From Flavicella marina (GTDB lineage: Bacteria; Bacteroidota; Bacteroidia; Flavobacteriales; Flavobacteriaceae): a DNA stretch of 64,000 nucleotides. Under the pieces are notes generated by a model that was given only the letters and a program-made list of their open reading frames with translations, was not told where the DNA came from and ran no database searches. The position numbers and the translations under genes are program-made. Position 1 is the first letter of the stretch; each line of letters begins with the position of its first letter. This document shows, one piece after another, positions 50,756 through 60,177 of this stretch. Where the stretch lies: assembly GCF_009193215.1 (NCBI RefSeq), contig NZ_VYVA01000001.1:1116001-1180000 (forward strand). Direction: 5' to 3'.

Positions 50756-52841
50756 AAAAATAAATGTAGCTCTTGTTGGGAATCCTAATACTGGTAAAAC
50801 TTCTATTTTTAACCAGTTGACGGGTCTTACCCAAAAAGTGGGGAATTATCCTGGGATTACTGTAGATAAAAAACAAGGTTCGTGCAAATTATTAGATGGT
50901 AGTAGTGCAACGATTACCGATTTGCCTGGTACTTATAGTATCAATCCAACTTCTTTAGATGAAAGTATTGTTTTAGAAACCTTATTAGATACTGAGAATT
51001 CAGAATATCCAGATGTGGTTGTTGTGGTTGCTGAGGTTGAAAACATCAAGCGAAATTTATTGCTATTCACTCAGGTAAAAGACCTTAAAATTCCGGCTAT
51101 TTTGGTTGTCAATATGTCTGATCAAATGGAACGTAAAGGTATTTCTCTTGACGTTGAAAAATTAGAACGTATCCTAAAAACAAAAATTGTTTTAGTAAGC
51201 GCCAGAAAAAAAGAAGGTATTGACGCTATTAAGAATGCGATTTCAGAATATAAGTCGTATGATACAAAACCCCTTTTTCAGATTTCTGAAAAAATAGATC
51301 AAGCATATTTTGATGATATTCAGGCAAGTTTGCGTGGTTTTTCGTTGTATAAGTCATGGTTGCTAATTACTCAAAAAAATCATGTCAGCTTTATTTCTGA
51401 AGCATCGAAGCATATCATTGACAAATTTAAAGTTGATCAAGAGAAATTAAAAAAATACCAACACAAAGAAACGATATACCGTTATCAATATATCAATGAA
51501 GTTTTGAAAAAAACGTATAGTGTTGATAGAACAAAAGGGACAGATTTAAGAAGTAAATTAGACAAAGTTCTTACGCATAAAGTTTTTGGATATGTGTTTT
51601 TCGCTAGTATTTTATTACTGATGTTTCAATCTGTTTTTGATTGGGCATCTGTACCAATGGATTTTATTGATGAAGCTTTTTCTAATTTAAGTGAATGGTC
51701 AAAAGAGGCACTTCCAGATGGCATGCTGTTTAATTTGATATCCGAAGGAATTATTCCTGGAATCGGTGGAATCGTAATTTTTATTCCACAAATAGCCATT
51801 TTGTTTTTGTTTGTTGCAATTCTTGAAGAGACAGGTTATATGAGCCGTGTGGTATTTTTGATGGATAAAATTATGCGTCGATTTGGTATGAGCGGAAAGA
51901 GTGTTATTCCTCTAATATCTGGTACTGCCTGCGCTATTCCTGCCATTATGGCGACGCGAAATATAGGAGGATGGAAAGATAGATTGATTACTATTTTGGT
52001 AACGCCATTTACAACCTGTTCAGCTCGATTGCCGGTTTATGCTATCATCATTGCGTTGATTATTCCAGAGACAAGAGTGTTCGGTATTTTTAGTTTGCAA
52101 GGATTGGTGTTGATGGGATTGTATGTTTTGGGGTTTGGTTCTGCGATTCTTTCGGCATATATTTTAAACAAAGTGTTGAAGGTCGACAGTAAAAACTTTT
52201 TTATTGTCGAAATGCCAAATTATAAATTACCATCCTTAAAAAACATTGCTTTTGATGTGTTAGAAAAAACCAAAGCATTTGTATTAGGGGCCGGGAAAAT
52301 CATCTTAGCGATTTCAATAGTTTTATGGTTTTTAGCTTCAAACGGATCGAGTGATTTTAATAATGCAGAAGAAATCGTTTCTGAAACCTCACAAAGTAGT
52401 AAGGAAGATTTAGAAGATGAAATTGCAGCTTTCAAATTAGAAAATTCTTACATAGGAATGATGGGTAAAACCATCGAACCAGTTATTGAACCATTGGGAT
52501 ACGATTGGAAAATCGGAATTGCCTTGATCAGTTCATTTGCAGCAAGAGAGGTGTTTGTAGGGACTTTATCTACCATTTACAGTGTAGGTTCTGATGACGA
52601 AGGAACCATAAAAGAACGTATGGCAGCCGAGATAAATCCTATAACAAAAGAAAAACGATTCAATGTGCCTGCTGGAATGTCGTTGTTGGTTTTTTATGCT
52701 TTTGCGATGCAATGTATGGGAACTTTAGCAATTGTTAAAAGAGAAACAAAGTCATGGAAATGGCCGCTTATACAATTGTTCGGAATGGGTGCTTTGGCAT
52801 ATTTTGCAGCATTTCTTACCTTTGTAATATTAAAGAACTAA
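50745..52841 (+). CDS. feoB: Ferrous iron transporter FeoB
   Basis: The 698-residue inner-membrane Fe(II) transporter has an N-terminal G domain (P-loop GNPNTGKTSIFNQLT, about 9-23; DLPGTYSI, switch II; VNMSDQ for guanine), a helical GDI domain, and a C-terminal membrane part with two Gate motifs (FTTCSARLPVYAIIIAL; AREVFVGTLSTIY). It overlaps feoA by 11 bases and is followed without gap by a Cys-rich microprotein. Length is typical of Bacteroidetes forms lacking a fused FeoA. Confidence 0.96.
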   Translation: MNSKKINVALVGNPNTGKTSIFNQLTGLTQKVGNYPGITVDKKQGSCKLLDGSSATITDLPGTYSINPTSLDESIVLETLLDTENSEYPDVVVVVAEVENIKRNLLLFTQVKDLKIPAILVVNMSDQMERKGISLDVEKLERILKTKIVLVSARKKEGIDAIKNAISEYKSYDTKPLFQISEKIDQAYFDDIQASLRGFSLYKSWLLITQKNHVSFISEASKHIIDKFKVDQEKLKKYQHKETIYRYQYINEVLKKTYSVDRTKGTDLRSKLDKVLTHKVFGYVFFASILLLMFQSVFDWASVPMDFIDEAFSNLSEWSKEALPDGMLFNLISEGIIPGIGGIVIFIPQIAILFLFVAILEETGYMSRVVFLMDKIMRRFGMSGKSVIPLISGTACAIPAIMATRNIGGWKDRLITILVTPFTTCSARLPVYAIIIALIIPETRVFGIFSLQGLVLMGLYVLGFGSAILSAYILNKVLKVDSKNFFIVEMPNYKLPSLKNIAFDVLEKTKAFVLGAGKIILAISIVLWFLASNGSSDFNNAEEIVSETSQSSKEDLEDEIAAFKLENSYIGMMGKTIEPVIEPLGYDWKIGIALISSFAAREVFVGTLSTIYSVGSDDEGTIKERMAAEINPITKEKRFNVPAGMSLLVFYAFAMQCMGTLAIVKRETKSWKWPLIQLFGMGALAYFAAFLTFVILKN

Positions 52842-52958
52842 ATGCAAGAAGTAATCACATATCTGCTCTTAGGAGCTGCCATTGTCTTTCTTTTGAGAAA
52901 ATACATTTTTAAAGGGAAGGCGAAGAATGCATGTGACTCAGACTGTTCTTGTCATTAG
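52842..52958 (+). CDS. FeoB-associated Cys-rich membrane microprotein
   Basis: The frame starts directly after the feoB stop (ATG at 52842) and encodes 38 residues: MQEVITYLLLGAAIVFLLRK with one membrane helix, then KNACDSDCSCH, a three-cysteine tail. This is the small FeoB-associated protein found after feoB in many bacteria; the cysteines probably bind iron near the transporter exit. Overlooked easily because of its size. Confidence 0.85.
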   Translation: MQEVITYLLLGAAIVFLLRKYIFKGKAKNACDSDCSCH

Positions 52959-53083
52959 TTGTTGATTCTTTTAAAAGATTCTAAATATTTTATTATTTTA
53001 GAGTTGTCTACTGCCCCTTAGATCAAATCAAAAAAAGCTTGCTGTGAAAAAGATATGTTTTTAACTAATAAAACAGATCAAAG

Positions 53084-53638
53084 ATGAACAATGAAAGTAC
53101 TTATGAAGAATGGAAAGATCTTCAATTAGAAGAAGGGCTGCATACTAAAAAGAAAAATAGAATTTCTAGTCAAGGAAGGGTTATATCTGTTGACGAAAAC
53201 GGAAAAACAGCTTTCTTAAAAACAACTCCTACCAACGGGTATCCTGCAGTAAACGCTTATCAGAATTCAACCGGTAAAAAATCGGGACGTTATTTGCATA
53301 AATTAGTTGCAGAACACTTTCTTGAAAGAAAAGAAGGCGAAGAGTATGTGATTCATTTGAATTATGACAAATTAGACAATCGTGTTGAAAATTTAAAGTG
53401 GGCTACAAAGAGAGAAAAAGAATTGCATCAGTTTTCTGGTCCTGCACATTTAAACAGAAAACCAAGATTGCAACGCGCTAAATTAACAGAGGCTAAAGTT
53501 CGTTTGATCAAAAGAAAAATTAACGATCCTAATCGAAGAACAAGAATGAAAATGATCGCTAAACAGTTCGGTGTTTCAGAGATGCAATTGTATCGAATAA
53601 AATCCGGTGAAAACTGGAGTCATGTTACCGATTATTAA
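53084..53638 (+). CDS. HNH-derived DNA-binding protein with C-terminal HTH
   Basis: The 184-residue protein reads as NUMOD4-like N-terminus (TYEEWKDLQLE, NRISSQGRVISVDENGKT), HNH_3-like centre (RYLHKLVAEHFLERKEGEEY, VIHLNYDKLDNRVENLKWAT), and C-terminal HTH (KLTEAKVRLIKRKIND, MIAKQFGVSEMQLYRIKSGE). In active HNH_3 enzymes the centre reads VNHxDGDKxNN; here the asparagine is I and the DG pair is NY, so the nuclease site looks degenerate. I infer a domesticated homing endonuclease acting as a DNA-binding protein. It lies directly upstream of cydAB, 71 bases away, but that operon has its own -7 element. Confidence 0.72.
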   Translation: MNNESTYEEWKDLQLEEGLHTKKKNRISSQGRVISVDENGKTAFLKTTPTNGYPAVNAYQNSTGKKSGRYLHKLVAEHFLERKEGEEYVIHLNYDKLDNRVENLKWATKREKELHQFSGPAHLNRKPRLQRAKLTEAKVRLIKRKINDPNRRTRMKMIAKQFGVSEMQLYRIKSGENWSHVTDY

Positions 53639-53684
53639 CATAAAAAAGAGCATCTTATTGCATATTTTGCTCTTTAGTTTTCCT

Positions 53685-53692
53685 TACCTTTG
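53685..53692 (+). promoter_or_regulatory. -7 element of cydAB
   Basis: TACCTTTG (TAnnTTTG), 17 bases before the cydA ATG at 53710. A TTTG at 53666-53669 is 15 bases upstream. Confidence 0.6.
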
Positions 53693-53709
53693 AAGTAAAA
53701 TTTTCTGGT

Positions 53710-55041
53710 ATGGAAGACATGCTTTTTTACGATCGAATGCAATTTGCATTTACGATTACTTTCCACTATTTATTTCCACAATTAACCATGGGATTGTCCC
53801 TGATAATTGTTTATTTCAAATGGAAATTTTTACGAACCGATAACCTAGCATACAATCAAGCGGCAAAATTCTGGATGAAGATTTTTGCCATAAATTTCTC
53901 TATGGGAGTGGTTACCGGAATTCCGATGGAGTTTCAGTTCGGAACGAATTGGGCAAAATTTTCTGAATTAACAGGTGGCGTTGTAGGTCAAACCTTGGCG
54001 ATGGAAGGAATGTTTTCATTCTTTTTAGAATCTTCGTTTCTTGGACTCTTTTTATTTGGAGAAAAATTACTTGGTCACAAGCTTCATTTTCTTACGGGGT
54101 TTTTAGTCTTTTTAGGCTCATGGATGAGTGGTTGGTTTATTCTTGCGACGAATGCTTGGATGCAGCACCCTGTAGGATATGAGATATTAGAGAACGGAAA
54201 GTTTGTGTTAACGCATTTTTCTGAATTGTTTACAAATCCTTGGTTGTTGCCCGCGTATTTGCACAATCAAGCGGCTTCGTTGGTCACTGCTGCTTTTGTA
54301 GTAGCCAGCATCGGTGCTTTCTATGTATTGAGTAAAAAACATAAAGAATTTGGAGTGTTGTTTTTGAAAACCGGAGTGGTTTTTGGTTTGATAGCTGCTT
54401 TTATAGTAGCATTCCCTACAGGCGACATGAATGCAAAAAATGTAGCTAAATACCAACCGGCATCTTTTGCCGCTATGGAAGGTATTTTTCATACAGAAGA
54501 AGGAGGAGCCGAAATTGTTTTGATAGGCCAACCGAATATGAAAGAACAGCGACTTGATAATAAATTTGCTGTGCCAAATGTGTTGAGCTTTTTAACATAT
54601 CAAGATTGGAACGCAGAGGTAAAAGGCTTGAATGAATTTGATAAAAAAGATTGGCCAACCAATGTACCTGGTTTGTATTATTCATACCATATTATGGTAG
54701 GTTTGGGTACCATTTTTATTGGGCTAATGGCCTTGGCAGCTTTTTTACTTTGGAGAGGGATTTTGGTGAAAACCAAATGGATATTGTGGGCGATTTTATT
54801 TGCTGTGCCTTTTCCGTATATCGCAAATATCACAGGTTGGTATACGGCAGAATTAGGCAGGCAACCTTGGTTGGTGTACGATTTAATGCGTACCACAGCC
54901 GGAGCCTCACCAACAGTCTCGTCTGGTAATACCTTGTTTACTTTTTTAGGTTTTATAGGCTTGTATCTATTGCTCGGATTGTTGTTTTTATTACTGGTAG
55001 GTAAGCTTGTACATAAAGGACCTGAAACGCTAAAATCTTAA
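53710..55041 (+). CDS. cydA: Cytochrome bd oxidase subunit I
   Basis: The 443-residue quinol oxidase subunit carries the haem b595 histidine near the N-terminus (FTITFHYLFPQLTMGL, H19), the other haem ligands in the membrane region, and the GRQPWLVYDLMRT signature near residue 385. The quinol-binding Q-loop is short, as in the CIO-type / short-loop subgroup. It reduces O2 with menaquinol at the inner membrane. cydB follows after 3 bases, and the DNA alkylation repair gene after that. Confidence 0.95.
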   Translation: MEDMLFYDRMQFAFTITFHYLFPQLTMGLSLIIVYFKWKFLRTDNLAYNQAAKFWMKIFAINFSMGVVTGIPMEFQFGTNWAKFSELTGGVVGQTLAMEGMFSFFLESSFLGLFLFGEKLLGHKLHFLTGFLVFLGSWMSGWFILATNAWMQHPVGYEILENGKFVLTHFSELFTNPWLLPAYLHNQAASLVTAAFVVASIGAFYVLSKKHKEFGVLFLKTGVVFGLIAAFIVAFPTGDMNAKNVAKYQPASFAAMEGIFHTEEGGAEIVLIGQPNMKEQRLDNKFAVPNVLSFLTYQDWNAEVKGLNEFDKKDWPTNVPGLYYSYHIMVGLGTIFIGLMALAAFLLWRGILVKTKWILWAILFAVPFPYIANITGWYTAELGRQPWLVYDLMRTTAGASPTVSSGNTLFTFLGFIGLYLLLGLLFLLLVGKLVHKGPETLKS

Positions 55042-55044
55042 AAA

Positions 55045-56121
55045 ATGGAATTATTTTGGTATAGTGTATTGATCGTAATGTTAGCTGTATATGTCGTATT
55101 CGATGGTTACGACTTCGGTGCTGGTATTGTGCATTTGTTTTTTGCAAAGAAAGAAGAAGATAAAAAATTAATCACCAAAAGTATAGGTCCTTTTTGGGAT
55201 GCCAATGAAGTTTGGTTGATTGCCGCAGGTGGTTTGTTATTTTTTGCGTTTCCACTTTTGTATGCTTCTGCTTTTAGTGGTTTTTATTTGCCATTAATGA
55301 TGATTCTATGGTTGTTGATTTTTAGAGCCATCGGTCTAGAACTCAGAGAACAAATACATCATTCGATGTGGCATGCAGTATGGGACAAGGCATTTGGAAT
55401 TTCTAGTTTGTTGTTAGCCTTGTTTTTCGGGTTAGCACTTGGAAACGTAGTACGCGGTGTGAATTTAGGTGGTGTAGAAAACGGAGTGTCAGCATACGAA
55501 GCAACATATTTCTTTCTGCCTTTGTGGAATAGTAGTTTAGATCCTTTAGCAGAACGGCTAGGGGTTATTGATTGGTTTACTTTATTGTTAGGTATAATTG
55601 CAGTCATCTCATTGACCATTCACGGTGCAAATTGGGTCATCCTAAAAACAAAGTCTTCCATAAATGAACAATTAAAAAAAATAATTTTTCGTTTGAATTT
55701 TGGACTGGTATTCTTTTTGATTTTGTCGATTTCAACGCTAGATATCGTGCAGCCGAATATTTTTGATAATTATACCGAGCACGTTTGGTTGTTTATTTTT
55801 CCGATACTTACTACGCTAGGTTTACTAGGCTTGTTTTGGGTTCGAAATTTTAAAAACGAATTGTTTGGATTTTTATGTTCAACCTTGTTTTTGTTTGGTG
55901 GTTTTACGACTACAGCAGCTGCAATGTATCCGGTATTGTTGCCTTCCACAAATGCAATAAATAAATCTTTAACGGTGTTCAATACGATCACTGAAGGCTA
56001 TGGTTTGTGGGTTGGATTGAATTGGTTTTTTATCGGAATAATTTTAGTTGTTTTATATTTTGTTGTGCAACATCGAGTGTTTAAAGGCAAGATGGATGAT
56101 ATAGAATATGGAGATCATTAA
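55045..56121 (+). CDS. cydB: Cytochrome bd oxidase subunit II
   Basis: The 358-residue membrane protein matches CydB: VVFDGYDFGAGIVHLFFAKK, GPFWDANEVWLIAAGGLLFF, FRAIGLELREQIHH, and several later hydrophobic helices. It pairs with CydA to form the bd oxidase. It starts 3 bases after cydA. No CydX-like small subunit gene was found directly behind it; the AlkD-like gene starts 1 base after the stop. Confidence 0.95.
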   Translation: MELFWYSVLIVMLAVYVVFDGYDFGAGIVHLFFAKKEEDKKLITKSIGPFWDANEVWLIAAGGLLFFAFPLLYASAFSGFYLPLMMILWLLIFRAIGLELREQIHHSMWHAVWDKAFGISSLLLALFFGLALGNVVRGVNLGGVENGVSAYEATYFFLPLWNSSLDPLAERLGVIDWFTLLLGIIAVISLTIHGANWVILKTKSSINEQLKKIIFRLNFGLVFFLILSISTLDIVQPNIFDNYTEHVWLFIFPILTTLGLLGLFWVRNFKNELFGFLCSTLFLFGGFTTTAAAMYPVLLPSTNAINKSLTVFNTITEGYGLWVGLNWFFIGIILVVLYFVVQHRVFKGKMDDIEYGDH

Positions 56122-56122
56122 G

Positions 56123-56824
56123 ATGACAAAAGAAGAAGTTTTAAATAGGTTAGAAGCGTTATCGAATCCAGAAAAAGTAGTTTTTAAAGCGAAAAAATTT
56201 GGAGTGCAAACTGCTAGCAAAACTTTGGGAATTTATCAGAAAGATTTAAAATTACTTGCCAAAGAAATTGGGAAAAATACAGAGCTTGGAATTGCTCTTT
56301 TCGATACCGAAATTTACGAAGCTCGCATTCTCTGCAGTAAAATTTGCAAACCCAAAGAAGTAACCGAAAAAATGATGGATACCTGGGTTGAAACTTTTGA
56401 TACTTGGGAAATATGTGATTCGTTTTGTATGGAGCTATTTAAATTCAGTCCTTATGCTATAGAAAAAGCCTTTGCTTGGAGCGATCGAGAAGAGGAGTTT
56501 GTAAAACGCGCTGGAATTGTTTTAATGGCGGTATATGGTTTTGCAGATAAAAATGCTGAAAATGCGGTTTTTGAATCGTTCTTTCCAGTGTTAATTCATG
56601 AAGCACAAGATGATAGAATTTATGTAAAGAAAGCTGTGAGTTGGGCATTGCGAAATATCGGAAAGAGAAATAGTGATTTGAGGGAAAAAGTTATGCGTGT
56701 TGCCGATGAAATAGCGGCAGAAACTTCTGATAGTGCTCGGTGGATCGCAAAAGATGTTTTAAGAGAATTGAAAAAGGAAAATGTCAAGAGTTTAGATTAT
56801 CCAAGAGAAATCTATCGCGCTTAA
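56123..56824 (+). CDS. DNA alkylation repair protein, AlkD-like HEAT-repeat protein
   Basis: From the ATG at 56123 the frame encodes 233 residues of mostly helical HEAT-like repeats (VFKAKKFGVQTASKTLGIYQ, WVETFDTWEICDSFCMELFK, YVKKAVSWALRNIGKRNSDL). The WEICDSFC and KAVSWALRNIGKR stretches match the AlkC/AlkD-like superfamily, where aromatic and acidic residues bind alkylated bases. An upstream ATG at 56108 would overlap cydB by 14 bases. It lies in the cydAB transcript by position; no functional link is known. Convergent with arfB. Confidence 0.8.
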   Translation: MTKEEVLNRLEALSNPEKVVFKAKKFGVQTASKTLGIYQKDLKLLAKEIGKNTELGIALFDTEIYEARILCSKICKPKEVTEKMMDTWVETFDTWEICDSFCMELFKFSPYAIEKAFAWSDREEEFVKRAGIVLMAVYGFADKNAENAVFESFFPVLIHEAQDDRIYVKKAVSWALRNIGKRNSDLREKVMRVADEIAAETSDSARWIAKDVLRELKKENVKSLDYPREIYRA

Positions 56825-56825
56825 T

Positions 56826-57227
56826 TTAAAATCGAAACTTTTTGCGATGCGCTTTTTTGTCGCTTTGCAATTTTTTGGTATCGAGTCTTTTCTGGATGCT
56901 ACTTTTAGTTGGTTTCGTGCTTCTTCTTATTTTCGGTTTTTTTAACGCTTCAAATATTAACTCAAGAAATCGAGCGATAATTATTTTTTTGTTTTTTAAT
57001 TGACTTCTACTTTCATCACATTGCAAAATCAAAAAGGTGTCTTTTGAAATTCTATGCTGTAGTTTTTTAAGTAATAATTCTTTTTCAGAATCAGAAAGCG
57101 CAAGAGAGTTTCCTATGTTAAAAGTCAATTCTATTTTGGTAGCAACTTTGTTCACGTTTTGACCGCCGGCACCACTACTTCGAATACCTTTAAGTTTTAA
57201 TTCAGTAAGGATTAGTTTGTGGTCCAT
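56826..57227 (-). CDS. arfB: Alternative ribosome-rescue factor ArfB
   Basis: The 133-residue protein has the RF1-type GGQ motif (SSGAGGQNVNKVATKIEL, about residues 18-35) that triggers peptidyl-tRNA hydrolysis, and the basic C-terminal tail (RRSTKPTKSSIQKRLDTKKL, KKAHRKKFRF) that enters the empty mRNA channel. It frees ribosomes stalled without a stop codon. Its start overlaps the end of the GGGPS gene by 16 bases; last gene of PPTase-GGGPS-arfB. Confidence 0.92.
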   Translation of the reverse strand: MDHKLILTELKLKGIRSSGAGGQNVNKVATKIELTFNIGNSLALSDSEKELLLKKLQHRISKDTFLILQCDESRSQLKNKKIIIARFLELIFEALKKPKIRRSTKPTKSSIQKRLDTKKLQSDKKAHRKKFRF

Positions 57228-57946
57228 AATTTTTCAAAAAAATCAACATCTTCTTCAAAAGCAGTTCCGATTACAACCATATCCGCACCGTTTGAATAGG
57301 CACTTTTAATGGCTGCTATAGTTCTCAAACCACCTCCTACAATAATCGGGATAGTGCAATTTTCAGAAACGGTTTTGATTATTTCTGAATGGACCGGGGT
57401 TTTAGCCCCACTACCAGCCTCTAAGTAAATCAATTTATTACCTTTCATTTCTCCAGCAATCGCGGTATGTTCGATTAACGAACTGTTTTGTTGAGAGATG
57501 GGTTTTGTATTGCTCACTTTTTGCGTTGAAGTGGTTGTGTCTCCATCGATTAAAATATACCCGGTTGCAATACTTTCTGTAGCGTTTGTTTTAAAAAATG
57601 GAATGGACTTTACCTGTTGTTCGATCAAGTATTCAGGATTTCTACCTGACAACAAGGTTAAAAATAAAACAGCATCTACTTTAGGTGTCAATTGCGAATA
57701 ATCACCAGGAAATAATACGATTGGAATATTGATATAACTCTTCAATGAAATAACTAGTTTTTCAGTAGCTCCTTCTGCAACAGTACTGCCTCCAATAAAT
57801 ATATAATCAGCTTTTGATTGATTTATTTTTGAAACTAAATTTTCGAGCTTATGAATGTCTAATTTGTCTGGGTCTAATAGTAGTGCTAATAACTTTTTAT
57901 TCGCTTTTTTAGCCTCGTAAATAGTATGTAAAACTGAATGTTGCAT
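57212..57946 (-). CDS. Geranylgeranylglyceryl phosphate synthase family (PcrB-like)
   Basis: The 244-residue TIM-barrel prenyltransferase couples glycerol-1-phosphate to a prenyl diphosphate. Family motifs are ALLLDPDKLD (N-terminal), FIGGSTVAEG, YLEAGSGAKTPV (glycerol-phosphate binding), and VGGGLRTIAA with ADMVVIGTAFEE (phosphate site). Archaeal-type GGGPS occurs in Bacteroidetes, where products remain partly unclear. It lies 3 bases after the PPTase gene and overlaps arfB. Confidence 0.9.
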   Translation of the reverse strand: MQHSVLHTIYEAKKANKKLLALLLDPDKLDIHKLENLVSKINQSKADYIFIGGSTVAEGATEKLVISLKSYINIPIVLFPGDYSQLTPKVDAVLFLTLLSGRNPEYLIEQQVKSIPFFKTNATESIATGYILIDGDTTTSTQKVSNTKPISQQNSSLIEHTAIAGEMKGNKLIYLEAGSGAKTPVHSEIIKTVSENCTIPIIVGGGLRTIAAIKSAYSNGADMVVIGTAFEEDVDFFEKLWTTN

Positions 57947-57949
57947 AAG

Positions 57950-58573
57950 TTATTCTAACGGTAAAGCGTATACCAAGGTAAAGTCTTCAATGATTTCAAA
58001 ATAAATAATAAAAGATTCGTTCCAAGGGTCTTTTTTTATCCACCCAATTGTTTGTTTGTCTTTTAATTCGAAAGCATCTATGGGCAAATGTTCTATAAAT
58101 AATAGACCACCTTTTGGGTGGATTTTATACAAACTTTCTTTCGCTCCCCATAAAACGGTTAATTGCTCTACGAGATTGGTGTCTTTCAAAAAACTATTTT
58201 CTTGACCTACAAATTTATGAGCGATTCGCTTAATTTTGTCTCTGTTTTTTTCAATGTCAATTCCCACTGTTTTGTTGCTGATGATAATTGTAGAAAAGGT
58301 AAAAGAATGGCTTATTGAAATATGTTGACCGTCTCTTAAGTTGGGTTTTCCTGATTCAGAATAATAGAGATCCTCATCAGAATATCCTGCTATTTGTAGC
58401 AAATGACGTACACTTAGAAAACCTTTTTGATGCATTTCAGAACGCATGCTATTGACACGCTTTAAACTATGTTCGCATAAAAAAACATTTTGTAACTCCT
58501 GTAAGGTTTCAGTTATTTTCCAGACAAGAACCTTAGTGTTTTTGTCAACGATAATTGTTTTGGCTAAAGGCAT
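57950..58573 (-). CDS. 4'-phosphopantetheinyl transferase
   Basis: The 207-residue enzyme transfers phosphopantetheine from CoA to carrier proteins. The metal site VGIDIEKNRDKIKRI and the WGAKESLYKIHPKG motif (catalytic glutamate and lysine) are those of Sfp-type PPTases. It is longer than AcpS and starts the operon with the GGGPS and arfB genes. The carrier-protein partner is not in the window, unless linked to the ketoacyl synthase at 45654. Confidence 0.93.
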   Translation of the reverse strand: MPLAKTIIVDKNTKVLVWKITETLQELQNVFLCEHSLKRVNSMRSEMHQKGFLSVRHLLQIAGYSDEDLYYSESGKPNLRDGQHISISHSFTFSTIIISNKTVGIDIEKNRDKIKRIAHKFVGQENSFLKDTNLVEQLTVLWGAKESLYKIHPKGGLLFIEHLPIDAFELKDKQTIGWIKKDPWNESFIIYFEIIEDFTLVYALPLE

Positions 58574-58595
58574 TTATATTGTCAAAGGTATTTTG

Positions 58596-58603
58596 TAATT
58601 TTG
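58596..58603 (+). promoter_or_regulatory. -7 element of ahcY
   Basis: TAATTTTG (TAnnTTTG), 26 bases before the ATG at 58630. A TTG at 58579 is closer than usual. Confidence 0.55.
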
Positions 58604-58629
58604 CATCCTAATTCACAAATATAAGAACT

Positions 58630-59946
58630 ATGAGTTCAGAAACGTCAACATACACAAAATTTAAAGTAAAAGACATTAGTCTAGCAGACTGGGGTCGTAA
58701 AGAAATTCATTTGGCTGAAGCAGAAATGCCTGGGTTGATGAGTTTGAGAGAAGAATACAAAGGTCAAAAGCCTTTGGCAGGTGCTCGTATTGCAGGTTGT
58801 TTGCATATGACGATTCAAACAGCTGTGTTAATCGAAACATTAGTTGATTTAGGTGCTGAAGTAACTTGGAGTTCTTGTAATATTTTTTCTACGCAAGATC
58901 AAGCTGCTGCTGCTATAGCTGCTGCAGGAATATCTGTATATGCTTGGAAAGGATTGTCTGAAGAAGAGTTTGATTGGTGTATCGAACAAACGTTATTTTT
59001 TGGAGAAGAGAAAAAACCGTTGAACTTAATTTTAGATGACGGTGGTGATTTAACAAATATGGTGTTAGATCGTTACCCAGAATTGGTTCCAGGAATTAAA
59101 GGATTGTCTGAAGAAACTACTACAGGAGTTCATAGGTTGTATGACAGAGTAAAGGCAGGAACCTTGCCAATGCCTGCTATCAATGTAAACGACTCTGTAA
59201 CGAAGTCTAAATTTGATAATAAATATGGTTGTAAAGAATCTGCAGTAGATGCAATTCGTAGAGCAACCGATGTAATGATGGCAGGAAAAGTTGCCGTTGT
59301 TGCTGGTTATGGTGATGTTGGTAAAGGTACTGCTGCTTCTTTAGCTGGAGCCGGAGCAAGAGTTATTGTTACAGAGATCGACCCAATATGCGCATTGCAA
59401 GCAGCGATGGACGGATACGAAGTTCGTAAAATGGACAATGCTATTTCTCGTGCTGATATTGTAATTACTACAACAGGAAATAAAGATATTATAGTTGGTC
59501 GTCACTTCGAAGCCTTAAAAGACAAAGCTATTGTTTGTAATATTGGTCATTTTGATAATGAAATTGATATGGCATGGTTGAACGGTAATCATGGAGATTC
59601 AAAAGTAGAAATCAAACCTCAGGTAGATCAATATACAATTGATGGTAAAGAATTCTTGGTACTAGCAGAAGGGCGTTTGGTAAACTTAGGTTGTGCCACA
59701 GGTCATCCTAGTTTTGTTATGAGTAATTCATTTACAAACCAAACTTTAGCACAATTAGAGTTGTGGTTGAATGGAGAAAATTATAAAAATGATGTTTACA
59801 TGTTGCCTAAACATTTGGATGAAAAAGTAGCACGTTTGCATTTGGCTAAAATCGGAGTTGAGTTGGATGAATTAAGCCAAGAACAAGCTGATTATATTGA
59901 TGTAAAAGTTGAAGGGCCATTTAAACCTGAATACTACAGATATTAA
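58630..59946 (+). CDS. ahcY: Adenosylhomocysteinase
   Basis: The 438-residue NAD-dependent enzyme splits S-adenosylhomocysteine into adenosine and homocysteine. Visible signatures are [54 protein letters not shown] (substrate lysine), the Rossmann motif [20 protein letters not shown], and the C-terminal [13 protein letters not shown] that reaches into the neighbouring subunit. It is a single gene with its own promoter, the 21-base repeat right after its stop, and then a strong terminator. Confidence 0.97.
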   Translation: MSSETSTYTKFKVKDISLADWGRKEIHLAEAEMPGLMSLREEYKGQKPLAGARIAGCLHMTIQTAVLIETLVDLGAEVTWSSCNIFSTQDQAAAAIAAAGISVYAWKGLSEEEFDWCIEQTLFFGEEKKPLNLILDDGGDLTNMVLDRYPELVPGIKGLSEETTTGVHRLYDRVKAGTLPMPAINVNDSVTKSKFDNKYGCKESAVDAIRRATDVMMAGKVAVVAGYGDVGKGTAASLAGAGARVIVTEIDPICALQAAMDGYEVRKMDNAISRADIVITTTGNKDIIVGRHFEALKDKAIVCNIGHFDNEIDMAWLNGNHGDSKVEIKPQVDQYTIDGKEFLVLAEGRLVNLGCATGHPSFVMSNSFTNQTLAQLELWLNGENYKNDVYMLPKHLDEKVARLHLAKIGVELDELSQEQADYIDVKVEGPFKPEYYRY

Positions 59947-59954
59947 ATTTTCGG

Positions 59955-59975
59955 ACACTGAGCTTGTCGAAGTGT
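59955..59975. repeat. Copy of the 21-base intergenic repeat after ahcY
   Basis: ACACTGAGCTTGTCGAAGTG plus T, identical to 17645-17665, and located 8 bases past the ahcY stop. Confidence 0.8.
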
Positions 59976-59993
59976 GAAGCGAAGATTTTACCT

Positions 59994-60028
59994 AAAAAAC
60001 GCCTTGAGTTTCTCAAGGCGTTTTTTTT
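59994..60028 (+). terminator. Terminator of ahcY
   Basis: AAAAAACGCCTTGAG, TTT loop, CTCAAGGCGTTTTTTTT: a perfect stem with flanking A and T runs. Confidence 0.92.
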
Positions 60029-60177
60029 GCTATATGTAGGTTTTATTGGTTGCTGTTTTAACAAATGTTATATAATTGTAATAAAAGATGTAGAAAGTGT
60101 TGATAGATTGTTAATAACTTGTTAATTTTTTTATAAAAGCATATCTTCGTTAAAAATTGATCAATTAAAAGAATTTT

